Positions 49,984-63,100 of a stretch of DNA of 64,000 nucleotides are shown one piece after another. A model generated the notes under the pieces. That model saw only the letters and a program-made list of their open reading frames with translations, did not search any database and had not been told where the DNA came from. Each line of letters starts with the position of its first letter. The first letter of the stretch is position 1. Both the position numbers and the translations under genes were made by a program. The DNA comes from Stercorarius parasiticus (taxonomy: Eukaryota > Chordata > Aves > Charadriiformes > Stercorariidae). The stretch spans positions 62,001 to 126,000 of the forward strand of contig VWZL01000812.1 of NCBI GenBank assembly GCA_013396915.1. Direction: 5' to 3'.

Positions 49984-52900
49984 ATTTCTTGTCCAGCTTT
50001 CTTCTTTATAAAACCAAATAATAAATTGCTGATGTGTGGTGGGGTTTTTTTAAGAAAATCTTACTGTTCATTGCACGTGCATTACTATAAATTATTCCAC
50101 TCCCATTTTAAGGTCAAACCACTTATATTAGGTAAAATAGTCATATTAATAATACCTGTAGATTAATTTGGGGGATGTGGGCTTCTTTTTTTCTAGCATC
50201 ATACAAGGGCACATTTAGGAAACTTTTTTTATTTTGATAACCACCATTGTTTTGCAACAGAGAGAAAGCTCAATTTATCAGCAGTCTTCATAAATAAATA
50301 AACTATTTTGAAGCTTGTTGTGGCCTTGGAAAGTATCAGCACCAGCATCGTCTGTCTTTTCATAATCTCACAACTCATAATAGTCCAGCTGGGGATCCAC
50401 TTTAACTTGGTATATCAGCTCCCAAACATAGACACTGGGTTACAAAATTTTGTTGTAAGACACAGGTTTCTTAAAAAGGTAATCTGCATGAACTGTTTTA
50501 GCTGTATTTAATACTTAAGAAAAGGGTGGTGGGCCAATACTGACAGTTTTGTCGGTTTTCCATTTTGGTATCACATTAGTTTTAGATTGAAAAATAAGTT
50601 TTTTTTTTTTTCAATTGGAGATTGAGTTATTGATTATAAAGTAGGAAACAAACTGAGGAAGGTATAAAATGATAAACTGGAGACTGACAATCTATCTAGC
50701 AGTCACCTTACTTTTTTGAAGTTACCTTGGAAAGATGCTGTTCAGTTCATAATTTCTTAAACCTTGACACACTTGTTTTTAAGCATTTATATTCTTGTTT
50801 GCCAGTTTTTTCTTTCCAGAAGGAATTAAATTTCAATGATTTACATATCTTATCCCAAATATATCTACTCTGATTCACTTTGTTGTTTCCACCTCCTCTC
50901 TCCTGTCTTTTCTTTATCTCTTCTGTTGATCTTTTTCCCAAACCTTTTTAATGTAAATGAAACATTCAGTACTTGGCCTTAGGGCTGATTCATTGTAAAT
51001 TAAGCTTTCTGTTTTATGAGGGGATGAGGGAGGAATGATACATATTTTGAAGACTGTTACAATATTTTATAAATTGTGTATCATAAGAAGTATTTACTTT
51101 ACATAGATATTGTGCAATTGAGTCTCTATAACACATTTACTTTTCCACTGAGATTTTATACTACGTATTAATTACATGCATGACAAATACTAGTTACAGA
51201 ACACTTTCTAAGCTCTCTCTCCTGTTTCTGCTTCCTTTTTGGCTCTTTACCTGCATAGCACAAGTTTTACCACCCTTACCCCCTCCCCCCCAAAAAAACC
51301 AAAACAAAAAACAAACCAAAACCCAAACAAACAAACAAGTAACCAAAATTAAATATTCCCTGATGTCTTTCTGAAGCAGAATTTCCCCCTTCAGATTATT
51401 TCCCCAGTCATAAAGTTGAGTTCCAGGAAGGGCATGATCTCAAAACACTGAAAGCACAATTCTAAATAACAGAGGCAAACATGGTTAAGATAGTCCTAAG
51501 TATTCAACCAATTTCTCTTTTTAACTCATTTACTTTTCACAGACTGTAGTCCTTGGCTGTGACTATCACCGACCTCACTCAACCTTATGACCTATGACTG
51601 GCAGTGCCTTGTTGCAGGTACGCTGCTAGTTCTGAGAAACAGGTACTTGCGTGGTTTTTACTGGAAACCTCTGTACTTAATTTAGCGATTCAGCCTTATT
51701 TGACTCTGATCATGTAATACTCCCTATAAGTAAAACCAACAATACTATTTCATCCTCCCCATAGAACTTTTTGGAAAGGTCTTTCTCCCTCTGTCTTTTC
51801 AGAGAGACAATACATCATGCTTTGCCGCAAAATGTAAGAGGAGAAAAGCTTTCAAAAGAACATATTGTTTCTCTGCTTTTTTCCTACATCATGTGGTAAC
51901 TTCTCCTCCATAACGTCACTATCTGTACCATAATAAGACTTGAGTCAGTTGGCTAAAAACAAGCACTGAAGAAACTGACATGCTCTAGGATACCCAAGGG
52001 CATCTGATCAGGACTGGCAAAAATGGTGTTTACACAAAACCCACACTTTTCTGGATGGTAGAAAAAGACAAAGCAGATAGGTTACCCTTGGACAAACTCA
52101 TATGGCAGTAGACATCTATGTTTAGGCAAGTCAATCTCCTCCTTGTTGTCACCTGTCATTGAAGTAGAAAGCTAAATGTGGAATTTATCCTATGCATCTG
52201 ACGGAAATGTTATCCCTTCACAGCAAAAAAAAAAGAATGAAGAACTGGGTATATATTTCTGTGTTTATGTAAAATTAAAAACAATTAAAACTTTACTTCT
52301 TTTCTTTTTTAAGATAAGATCAAGAAAGACTATATGACAGTGCAATTTCATTCTTCTTCAATATTTCATTCATCTACTCCCTACCAAAGTCAATAGTCTG
52401 AAATCAGTGAAAAATTTTAGATTTGATATGAAAAGACAATAAAGGAATGGGACTTATAGGTTCAAATACATTTTCAAAAAAACTTAATTTGTGTCATTCT
52501 TTCCTTTGACTCTAAGCCTTGAATCTGAAGGTCTTGTCTTCTTAAATTCCAGTGGCTTTCAGAGATCTACATATGTCTTCAGTCATTTTCCAGGGGTTTT
52601 CAAGAGGTTTTTTTGGGTTCTATGGCACAATTAAAGTTCACTGAAACAAAAGTGTGCCTTGAATTCTTTTGAGATAGAAAATACTGCAGAAAAAAAATGC
52701 AAACATTTTTTTCTATAATTCAAAATCAGATGTACAGTAAAAGTTTATCCTTTCCATATACCTATATTGTTATTTCATCTGAGACATATTTAGTACAAGG
52801 TGGAGAGCGACTTCATATACATTCTTCTTTGTTCCTTGCAGAGAAAGTTCTTTGCATGCACCTCTATTCCTCCCATAGCTCTAGAAACTCTTGAAAGTCC

Positions 52901-54522
52901 TATCTCGATATATATAGAATGCATTATTCTAATGAACATTGTAACAAGTTCTTAAGTCTGTTCTCTTTATCTGGGCAACACATTCCCCATACATTTTAAC
53001 ACTTCAATAGCATCAATAAAAATATTTCTAGTGTATCAGTACTGGGGCTAGAAATATCTGTTTCAAGCCATAGAGAAAAACTTGTGAATAACTCTGATCT
53101 CAGAAAGCACTGGAAGCATTTTTTGTACTTTAACCTCAGCCAAACTACTTATCATAAATTTGTCCAGACAGTAAATATCTTTGCAATAAGGGCTTTTGGC
53201 TACATTCCATGTAAAATTGTCTCTTCAGTCCTTTCCTTTATTTCTTACTGTTTTGCTACATAAGATGTTATTTTTCCATGACTTCAAGGGATATTAAAAA
53301 AAAAAAAAAAAGAGAGACAGACAAAAAACACACAAAACACCACAAGAAAATTGAAGGAGGACAATATAGGATAACCTATAGCAGAATTTGGTATGGATAG
53401 AATCTACCCATCATTGTAAAGACAGCTTCATAAGAAAATATCATTTTTTCACTTTGATAATGTGATTAGGGGAACAAGACCTATATTTAGCCTTTTTTTA
53501 AAGGAAAGAATTAGACATTTATCTAGTTGGGAGACTGTGTTAAATTGAACAGGTTCTGACTTACACAAGTTGTACACAATCCTTCAAAATCAGATAAATC
53601 AAAACAAATACAGTCTAACGTTTACAATATTCTCATCTACTTGCCAGCCAAGAAGTGGTCTGTGGGTTATTTATCTACTTATATTCAAAGTATTTCTATA
53701 TCATCAAAATCCAAGACAGGATCTTGGTGTCCAAAAACAGCAAAGGAAATTGTTTTGAACTCAGCAGCTTAATGACCCTAGTTTATAATTGCTCTTTCAC
53801 CTCTCCAAAATATTTCCTTTAGCTAAGCTTTTCTTCTTTTTTTTTTCCCCCTCCCCACTTAATACAAATTAACCCAAAAAGTAGAGAAGCTATTTCTTAA
53901 AGTTCAAAATTATTTAAAGGTAAAATATAATAATGTGCAGTATATTTTTCTCACTTTTTGGATATACATTACATGATGAAGGAATTTGTTCTTTGTGAAC
54001 ATTAAGAGTTTAAAACATCTGCTGGACAAGTAATATTATTTTTTAGTATTTTTATTTACATTACCTTACTAAGCCAGGTTTCACATTTCATGCCTTGGTG
54101 GTTTTAAAGTTGTTTATTGCTCTATTTTTCTTATCACTAGGGAACATGTTGAGAATTCCTGCCACTTAGCTGTCTTCAAGGACCTGTGTACTGGACTGGT
54201 GTAAATTTTTAACAGAGGATAAAATGCCTTTGTTTTACACCACCAGAGAGCACTGTTGGATCGTTAAGGTTTAGCTTTTTTTCTTTCTAGACATTAGCTA
54301 AAGTAATGAGAACCAGGGAGGCAAATAAAACTTCGCTAAGTATTCTTTCTTTCTTACCACATGACAAATGCCACCAGCACATAAGGCATAATAAATCAAT
54401 TGGTCTTTTTGTGTTTATAGTTCTGCATTCTTTCAACATTTTTTTCTTTTAAATAAATGAAAAGACCAGTATTCCCAAGTTTTCAATTAGTGATACAATT
54501 TGTAAAATTTTATTTTACTCAC

Positions 54523-54774
54523 CAGTCCAGTGGCACAGCTGTGAGCTATATCACAGGACAACTGTGAAGATCACTTCTGGTTCCTCATTCTGGGAAACAG
54601 AAAAAGCATCACCTAATGACTCAATAAATTACATGACAAAAAGTTGAAGACCATGCTGCAAAAATACCTTGCCGTTGTGCCAATCAACTCACCCCAGCAG
54701 AAGCCATCCATTCTTTCAACTTTACAGGTGATTACTGCAACAATCATGGCAAAGATCAAGGAAATCGCATTCAA
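54523..54774 (-). other. Two exon-like segments with good splice signals
   Basis: Segment A (54,774-54,693, 82 nt) follows a T-run ending TTCTAG and is followed by GTGAGTTG. Its frame reads 'LNAISLIFAMIVAVITC' then 'KVERMDGFCWG', a likely membrane-spanning helix. Segment B (54,589-54,523, 67 nt) follows TTTTTCTGTTTCCCAG and is followed by GTGAGTAAAA. Segment B has a stop in all three frames, and joining A to B gives a stop at once (GAA TGA). Just upstream of the T-run the same strand reads 'FFIVVLGFAGKLSQKTK', also hydrophobic. The pattern faintly recalls four-helix MS4A-type proteins, but I cannot identify it. It may be a decayed gene, a non-coding transcript or chance. Confidence 0.22.
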
Positions 54775-55218
54775 CTAGAAAAAAAAAAAAAAGGCACCTT
54801 CAATGAATGAGGAAAAGGGTGGTAACTTGGTCTTCTGGCTTAACTTTCCAGCAAAACCAAGAACTACAATGAAGAACCCAAATGTTTGGCAGGTTAGAAA
54901 CTCATTCACTGTGTCTGCATGTCTGCATGTAGGCATATGCTTGTGTGTCTATGGCTACATACACACGCATATAGCCTTTCATAAAATACACGTATGTATA
55001 ACATACTAATTTATTTAATTTTCTCTTAGTTCGACAAGGAAGCTAAGTACCTCTCTCTATGCAGGTGTTTAAATGAAGCTTTATACTGAATTCACGAAAC
55101 ATAGGTTTCAGGGTTTTTTCATAATTCAAAAAGTAACCATTAACTACCAAAACTGCTTGACCGCTTGGTAATTCACAGGTTTAGGATTTAGGTTTTAAAG
55201 ACGTTTTGGGATACTGTT

Positions 55219-55300
55219 TAGGAATTTTCAAAGACAGGGGAATCCTATCTTCTTAAGATCTTAGGATTTTTCAAAGACAGGGGAATCCTAATCTAAGGTC
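55219..55300. repeat. Local tandem duplication, 42-bp period
   Basis: Two adjoining units start TTAGGAATTTT (55,219) and TTAGGATTTTT (55,261), and both contain TCAAAGACAGGGGAATCCTA. Near identity over the core suggests a fairly recent local duplication. Confidence 0.85.
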
Positions 55301-56138
55301 CTAACTTCTACTTAGATTCCAAAATTCCCATTCAACTTTAGGTGTCTACGTGCATTTTTATTTTGAAGCCAGGTGATTAAAAAATTTTGGAAAAATTGAA
55401 ACAAACTTATTTTGATTAACCAATTATAAGATTTCTGGTGTAAATAAATAAAAATTAAAAAATTTCTAGAAAAGCTTCTAGAAAATTAACTGTGTTCCAG
55501 AAAAAAAATTGTCCTCTGGAAAGATACATTTCATAATTTTCTTACACCTGAACTTCATGATATTTTTGTTGTATTGAGGAATATTTCATGAGAATTCTAC
55601 ATTTCTTATGGTACTAGGAGAAGACAATTATTCTAAAATTAACAAAAACAAATGTCTTTATTCCATCCTTGATTATATCTCATTCTTCCTAGCTTTCATT
55701 TTAATATAATATAAGGAAATTATTCTAAAATTATGATGTAATGGTTGAGTATGAACAAGAATTTTCTCATCACATTGAAGCTTGGATATTGAAATGCATA
55801 ACTATCAGTTCTACTGATTATTTCTAAATTCTAGCCATAGCACACAACATCAAACAAATCCTTACTTTTATTTTTTCCTCAGCATAGCTTACACTCGTAG
55901 TAAACTCTGGAATAGAATACAATGCAAAAGCATCTTTCAGTGTTTCTGAAGTGCAGGGTTAAACAGGCTTTTCCTTTTGATGCATCTGCAAAGTAAGACT
56001 TTTTCCTTTCTACCATTATAAAAATATACCTTATAATGAGCTTTCTCCCATTACAGAATCACTGAATCACAGAATCATAGGGCTGGAAGGGAACTCTGGA
56101 GATCATCCAGTCCAACCCCCCTGCCAGAGCAGGGTCAC

Positions 56139-56507
56139 CTACAGCAGGTTGCACAGGAACACATCCAGGTGGGTTTTGAATGTCTCCAGAGACAGAGACT
56201 CCACCACCTCTCTGGGCAGCCTGTTCCAGGGCTCTGCCACCTTCAAAGTAAAGAAGTTCCTCCTCATGTTTAGGTGGAACTTCCTATGCTCAAGTCTGTG
56301 CCCATTACCTCTTGTCCTGTTGCTGGGCACCACTGAAAAGAGCCTGGCCCCATCCTCCTGACACCCACCCTTTAAGTATTTATAAGCATTGATAAGATCC
56401 CCCCTCAGCCATCTTTTTTCCAGACTGAAGAAACCCAAATCCTTCAGCCTTTCTTCATAAGAGAGGTGTTCCAATCCCCTAATCATCTTCGTAGCTCTTT
56501 GCTGCAC
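56139..56507 (-). pseudogene. CR1 ORF2 C-terminal frame
   Basis: An open frame of about 122 codons, cut on its 5' side by the sequence gap region. Blocks seen are '[20 protein letters not shown]', '[18 protein letters not shown]', '[19 protein letters not shown]' and '[19 protein letters not shown]'. The natural stop follows 'FLCNLL'. The frame's upstream part lies in the missing sequence, so it cannot be called intact or broken. Confidence 0.88.
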
Positions 56508-56539
56508 CCTCTCCAGCAGTTCCCTGTCCTTCTTGAACC

Positions 56540-56642
56540 NNNNNNNNNNNNNNNNNNNNNNNNNNNNNNNNNNNNNNNNNNNNNNNNNNNNNNNNNNNNN
56601 NNNNNNNNNNNNNNNNNNNNNNNNNNNNNNNNNNNNNNNNNN
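56540..56642. other. Assembly gap (103 N)
   Basis: A run of 103 undetermined bases lies inside the CR1. Comparison with other copies in the window suggests roughly 430 bp are missing (see findings). Confidence 0.97.
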
Positions 56643-56725
56643 AGGTCATTGATGAATATATTGAACAGGACTGGACCCAATATTGACCCCTGGGGAACAC
56701 CTCCAACTAGACTCTGTGCCCCTAA

Positions 56726-57161
56726 TCATGACCCTCTGAGCTCTCTCAACCAATTTTCTATCCACCTTACTGTCCATTCATCTAACCCACACTTCCTAAG
56801 CTTCCCTATGAGGATGCTGTGGGAGACCAAGTCAAACGCCTTACTGAAGTCAAGGTAGGCAACATCCACTGCCCTCTCCTCATCTATCCATCCAGGCTTG
56901 CCATCATAGAAGGCTATCAGATTAGTCAGACATGATTTCCCCTTGGTGAACCCATGTTGAGTACTTCTGATAGCTTTTTTTTCCTCCACATGCCTTGAGA
57001 TGATGCCCAGAAAGAGCTGTTCTATCATCTTTCCAGGACCTTTCAAAGATTATGGAGAGTGGCCCGGCAATGACTTTCGCCAGCTCCCTCAGCACTCTTG
57101 GGTGCATTCCATCGGGGCCTGTGGGCTTGTGGATGTCTAATTGACCTAAATGATCTCTCAA
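56726..57161 (-). pseudogene. CR1 ORF2 reverse transcriptase fragment
   Basis: Two overlapping minus frames (57,161-56,922 and 57,046-56,726) carry the RT fingers and palm start, shifted relative to each other near 57,045. Motif A 'YLDFSKAFD' is preserved. After 56,726 the frame continues through a single TGA into 'GVPQGSILGPVLFNIFIND' before the gap, so the catalytic FADD box falls in the unsequenced part. Confidence 0.88.
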
Positions 57162-57162
57162 C

Positions 57163-60100
57163 CAAGGTAATACAGACTATACTGAAATTATCTGAGATTT
57201 TCCATTGGCTCAGAGATTATGATAGAAAATGCTTGTTTCCACAATATTAATTCTTGTCCTTCTCCTCCAGGCTTTACTTAGATAAAACATGCAGTGGAAT
57301 TTTTGCTTGCATTAGGACTTCAAGATATCTATATATTCAAATGAGAAACAGGACAAATGTGATAATCTTCTTAACCTGTTCTCTTGATTATTGCATTCTT
57401 CTGCTATTGTAGTTTTTTCATATCTATATCATACATTATTTATATGTAAAGATTATTCTCATGCTTTAAAAATAAATACAACTGAATATATTGAAAAATA
57501 TTGTGTGTAAATAACGCTCCCATATCATACATTTTTTTTTATAACTTTATCATTGGTTTTATAAAGATATTTTCATGGGAATGAATTAGAACTTGGAATA
57601 GGGGTGAAAGGAAGAAAAAGGGGTTTGGGGGAAGTTTTTTTTTTTTCCTTAATTAATTTGATCCTTCTACTTATTCACTAACCACTGTGTCATAACTGTA
57701 TTGCTTCATGGTATTAGGGCAATATCAGGGTTGATGTTGTGATGTCAAGCAATTTATAGGTAATTGAGAAACTTATTCCAAAGTAATCTTAACTGATAGT
57801 ATATATATGTAATCCAACTTGAGAAACATTTGCTGTAAATCAAAGATCAAAAAATGATTGAATTATCAACTAGAGAAGGAAATAAAAAACAAGCAGAAAA
57901 TCTTGTTTCGTGACTTGGGAACTATTCTGAATCTTGAAAAGCTTGTGTGCAGTCACTGATTTCAATATAAATTTCCAGGACGACCTTGAACTAGTTATTT
58001 AGGATCAGATTTTTAAAAGAGCTTTATATAACAGCAATAGCAACTTGGAATTTTTTAAAACCATGTAGGAGATCCATTCCTGTAATGGAAAAATAGCAAG
58101 AATATGGCAAAAATAGTTTAGTTTCCAGTAACAAATAAGGACCAATAGACTTGCATAGTCTTTGTTTAGAAGACTAAAAAAAAAGAGTAAAAAAAAAAAA
58201 AGATAAATGTTACCCGGAAGTTTATGTTTCATGGTTCATTTTAATTCAAATTAGGAGTCAGCATATCTTTTCTAACTGTGAAGGTGATTAACTGCTGGAA
58301 TAATGTACCCAAGGAAGATGTGGATTCTTCATCTTTTGACATCTTATAAAGGAAATTGGATACCTGTTGAGAAGATGCATTTTAATTCAAATACAGTCTT
58401 TTTATGTCCACGCTGTATTATTTGTTCAGTAATATCCACATTATCTAATTGACAAAGTTTAACCCAGATAATCTCATGTTTTTTTAACCTTAAAATCTCT
58501 GTGACTACCATAGGGTAACAGGTGAAGTAGCAGCAACATACATGTTAAAAATTTGGTTATGCCTGTGGGCCAAGCGATTCCACTGTCCACATCTTTCCGT
58601 ATTAATTTTAAAAATATAAACAGAGAGCCTGAGGTTAATAGGAATTTTGATCAAAGTTTGAAAGACACGGTTTTAATTTTGTGAGTTAAGAAAAAAAAAT
58701 GCTTGCTACATGACATTTCTTCAAAAACCACGCCCAACTGTGTTCAGTAGAACTTCAAATCAGTAGTCCTATTTCATTTAAACAACATAACCGCCTACGC
58801 TACAGCTGCCACAACTCTTAAGTCTAGTAACTTATTATCACTAGATGACAGTAGTCTTTACAAGTACGTCCTACTGCTATGAAGCTAATTCTAAAGACAA
58901 CTCACATCCTCTGACAGGATTTATTCAAATTGTTGAAGTAATTCGCTATCTTTTAAAAGAGTTAAAATCTGAGAACCAGGGACCTTCTCCCATAGGCTAT
59001 TCTGCCTTCTTTTTACCATGTGTGATTACAACATCTCTCATGTTAGTAACTCAGGTTTTAATATCCTCTCCTAGTAACTAATGACTTTTTCCAATAAGAT
59101 CCCAACCCTGTACAGTTATAGTACCCTGTGGGATTTATAAGTTTCTGCTATAATAACTTCTTTTTCCATTCTGAAAATCCTTTTTCAGTAATAGTATGAC
59201 ATGAAAATTTCCTCCACATCACTTGAGAAAATCAAGTATTAAAAAGAGTCTTAATAAGTGCAATCAAATTTTAATCCAAAACCGTTCTTAGTAAAGCTTT
59301 TTAATCAAAACTCTTTCACAATGCTGGCAAAAATTAGGACTAGATTTATGAACTTACTCAAATGACTTGACAGCAAAAATAGGTCAGTGGGATGCAAAAA
59401 TCTCACATTTCTTATACAGCCTTTTGTTTCTAACTAAATGTCTTTTGCTTTGAAACTTTGCATTCCTTCGACACTTGCAAAGTCTTTAAATTAGCTTTTA
59501 CTCAGTAAGCCACTTACACACTCTTAGGTAAAGAACATCATCCTGAGTGCAAAATCTACTAGCTTTAAACAATTATAAAGCTAAAGTCCTTCCATGTTGA
59601 AAGAACAAGGGGATGTGTAATTTGCGTTTGATGTAAAAGTTAAACAGACAGCCTTTCTAAGAAAGCAATCACACTGACCCCACTCAGACATCAAAGCCTT
59701 GCTGAAGTCATCTGAGGGGTGGGCGAGAAGTCCACAATCCTCTGAAACACCAAAACACACTATCCACTCCCTGCTTGTCTCTTCTACTGCTTTGCTTGCC
59801 ATCTCTACTTCTGCTAATACCTACGCAAGAACAAAGCTTGTCACCTTGGCCATTTTAGAAATCTGTTAAATGAATTCAAATGGAAGGATAATGAATCATA
59901 AAGTGTAGGGAAGCATGGATCCACTATGAATAGATCATTTAGAGCATGCAAAAGTTTAAAAGATAGTTATAAAATAAAAAAATGTAAATATGCTAATAAT
60001 TCTTTCTGTTCCTGCAGAAAGAAAGAAAACATTTATTACAATAGCTACTTAATTTCTTTTAATTTTACACAGTGGATAATCTAGTTATGGAAATGCAGAA

Positions 60101-63100
60101 AATTTCCCATGACAAAAAAACCCACATTTTCTACAAATACTGAATAAATGAACTCTAGTAGACCAATGAAGCAGTCCTGTTCCTTAAACTTCTCTTTTAG
60201 GTTGAAAAGCTTTTGCCTTCTCCAAAATTTAAAGACACCACATTCTTGCTCATAATTCCTTTTCCTGGTGCAATGCTTGCTTCTATAAGTTGCTGTAAAT
60301 CTTCTGTAAGACTCTGAGCAGCAGACAAAAGCCTAAAGGAAGCTCAGTAACCTAAATAAAAAATCTGCCTTCATGAAAGAGAAAATTCATCTTACAGATT
60401 AAAGTATATTAGAATGCATAGCTAAACAGTTTATAAATTCAGTTCTATAGCTGCTCGGGCACAAATTCCTTTTGACACCAGTTGAGGTCCATGGCAGCTG
60501 TGTGGTATCTTACACAGCTAGAACTGAGCATATATCTCCAGTAATCCTTCATGGACTATCTAAGGAATAGTTCTGTGATTCAACTTAGATTTTTAATGAG
60601 TTAGAGACTTGTTTCCTACTTTGTGTGGACTGTGTCAGCAATTTATGTGCATTGTTGTGACCTAGTCACAGGATTAATTCAAGGGGTCCTTGAAAAAAAA
60701 TATTTTGTAAGAAAACATCCACTCTACTACAGTTACCAGTTGAAGGACATAAATAATAAGTACCATTTTAATTAGATAAATATCTCAGAAGCAATATTTT
60801 TCATGGTTACCACTGATTGCAACTGTTAATTTTTTTTTAATCTCAGACTGGTTGACTGACAGTAGCTGAAGACAATATCATTAAAATTGGTATACCAAGG
60901 CGCCTCATTTCCCAGTGAGAGCTCTAACTACCAAACTGTTATGATCATGATGGCACTACTTTCACCACCACTCTCCCTCTTAACCCTTGTGTTGCTCCCA
61001 TTAACTTTTCAAACACCTGAGGAAAGAAAATAGACTGGCTACTTAAACTTGGATCAGAATGCAGCTCTCAGAGGCAGATATCTACTCAGAAAAGACCATT
61101 CTGAACATCTATGTGAGGTACGATCAGGCATTGAGGAAACTTTTAGGCTTATCCAATGGTCCAGAAAACCCTATAATCACTCAAAGAGGGTTGCTGTCTT
61201 GTACCTAAGTACCAGACATTCATTGCTGATGGGATTTAGGTGGCAAATATTTCTTCCCTGTTATTTAAAAGTGTTGCTATTATTTTAGCAAGTATGTATT
61301 TTTAATTTTTTTATGATAGTATATGTTCTGGATTCTAGTTTTGTATTGAAAAGACACCTGATTTAATTTGCACATATTTACCTTTTTTACAATGAAAAAT
61401 TTCAGTGTATACACATTTTTCCATCTTTTACTATTTTAAAACAACTGATCTATTCTTTTTTTTTTAGTTGTATTCCTTTTTTTAGTTGTATTCATTTTTT
61501 TATCATCAGCAGATGGTACAAGGTAAAGTTAATATTTACCTTCCTTTATCTCTTATCATTTCTTTCCTATTCAAGATTCTTCTGATTCTCTATTTGTTGC
61601 CCAATGAAATGTAGTTGTATCAGGCAGGTTTGATAGGAGTAGCAGACACTGCAATTCATATATATGTATGGATAAATATATGAGAAATACACCAATGCTT
61701 TGTAGTTATTATATAATAAAAGTTCCAGATCTAGGATAGAGGCATTTGTTGTTTAATAAAGACAGCTTAGCATATTTAACTTTATTAGGTACACTGCTAA
61801 CTAAGGCAGAGATGCTATGTACACTTATATTCTTTCATATTTTTATGTATATCATATGTGTTAAATAACTCATTAGCTGTCGCTTTTGCCTGAGTGCAGC
61901 AAATGAGAGTGTTGCCTATTGGCTTTATTCCAAGGACACTTCACCCACTATGTATAAACTTTTTCTGCAGCTCTTTGTAGGTGAACTACATAGTTTCTAG
62001 ATCCATTATATCCCTGCTGGAGAGGTTGCAGTCAATCTAAAGCAGAAATCATAATGACCTTGTAGGTACTTTGATACTTAACAAGTAAGAGGTATTTCAG
62101 GAACATACTGATAGAAAAGTCTGCAGGAGAGTTAACAAATCTATAGAGTGGATCTCCCCTTTACTAACTTCTAGGGAGTTTTAAATCAACATCAATAAAA
62201 TCACAAAATTAATTCATCAAATCATGCCATTGCATCTCATTGAACTCTGTAGCAGTATGCAGTAGTAAAAATACACAAGAGTACCAAAAATTCTATTACC
62301 TGTTGAACTCAAATTTCTGAGTAACTACAAAAGAACAATGAGTAACCTTGGAAGCTGAGTTGATTTTGAATTTGCTACTCTAGAAAATTGGTCATTGTAA
62401 TGGTAAATTCTTGGTACTGATAAATATATGCTTTTAAAAATCTGCTGAAAAAGCTGTTTGAAAAATTCGCAGAAGATTTAGGTCCCTTTCCTGCTTGACT
62501 ATGTATGCATTTATGCATATAATATTAAGTAATCACTGGATATTAAGAAAGTATTTCTGAGAGCTTGGACTAGCTCCTCTCACCTGAGTGCTGTAGCAGT
62601 AAGCATCCAAAACATACTGTTTTCACTTCCTCTGCTCTTAGTGTTAGGACCTTTATATTCTTACGCGGTTTTACGTACACAACAATGTCTTTATTACTGC
62701 AGAAAAAATGAAATAATCTGAAGCCAGCAAGCAGTATTCTTTTGGAATATGGAAGATACGGATTAAAAGCCTGCAGACAGGCTGAAGGGAGAACTCAGGT
62801 AGCCAATGCCAATTTTTAACCTCTTGTGAAAAAAGTTGACACTAGCATGTCCCCTTTGCATGGCTGTGGAACATCTAAAAACAGGCAGCTAACCAGATGC
62901 ATCCAAATGTATGACTTAAGCCTCTACATGAACGAAACGACTGCAGCCTTTGGATCCTATTTTGTAAAGATATTTTTCTCCATCCTTCTGTTAAGTGTCA
63001 AAATCCATTCTAGTGCATACCCTGCTAAAGCATTCAACTACTGTGAATACCAGTGTTAGAAAGCTAGATCTCACCATTCATTGCAACTTATTCACCAGTA

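Larger units (their letters stand above)
49989..56052. other. AT-rich sequence, no confirmed gene
   Basis: No classified transposon is recognised. Simple sequence includes an A/C-rich run at about 51,280-51,340 and A-runs at about 53,298 and 54,779. Two exon-like minus-strand segments at 54,523-54,774 and a 42-bp tandem duplication at 55,219 are listed separately. Otherwise nothing is recognised. Confidence 0.5.
56053..57162 (-). mobile_element. CR1 LINE with an assembly gap inside
   Basis: The 3' end has tail units (CAGAATCACTGAATCACAGAATCATAG), then GGCTGGAAGGGAACTCTGG and GATCATCCAGTCCAACC. The C-terminal ORF2 region runs to 56,539, then 103 N (56,540-56,642), then the RT to about 57,162, where it is 5'-truncated. 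Minus-strand RT frames show '[20 protein letters not shown]', '[18 protein letters not shown]', 'YLDFSKAFDLVSH' (motif A), 'CGLDEWTVRWIENWL' and 'GPVLFNIFIND'. One TGA near 56,730 and a frameshift near 57,045 break the RT. The C-terminal frame 56,507-56,139 is open. Confidence 0.93.
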
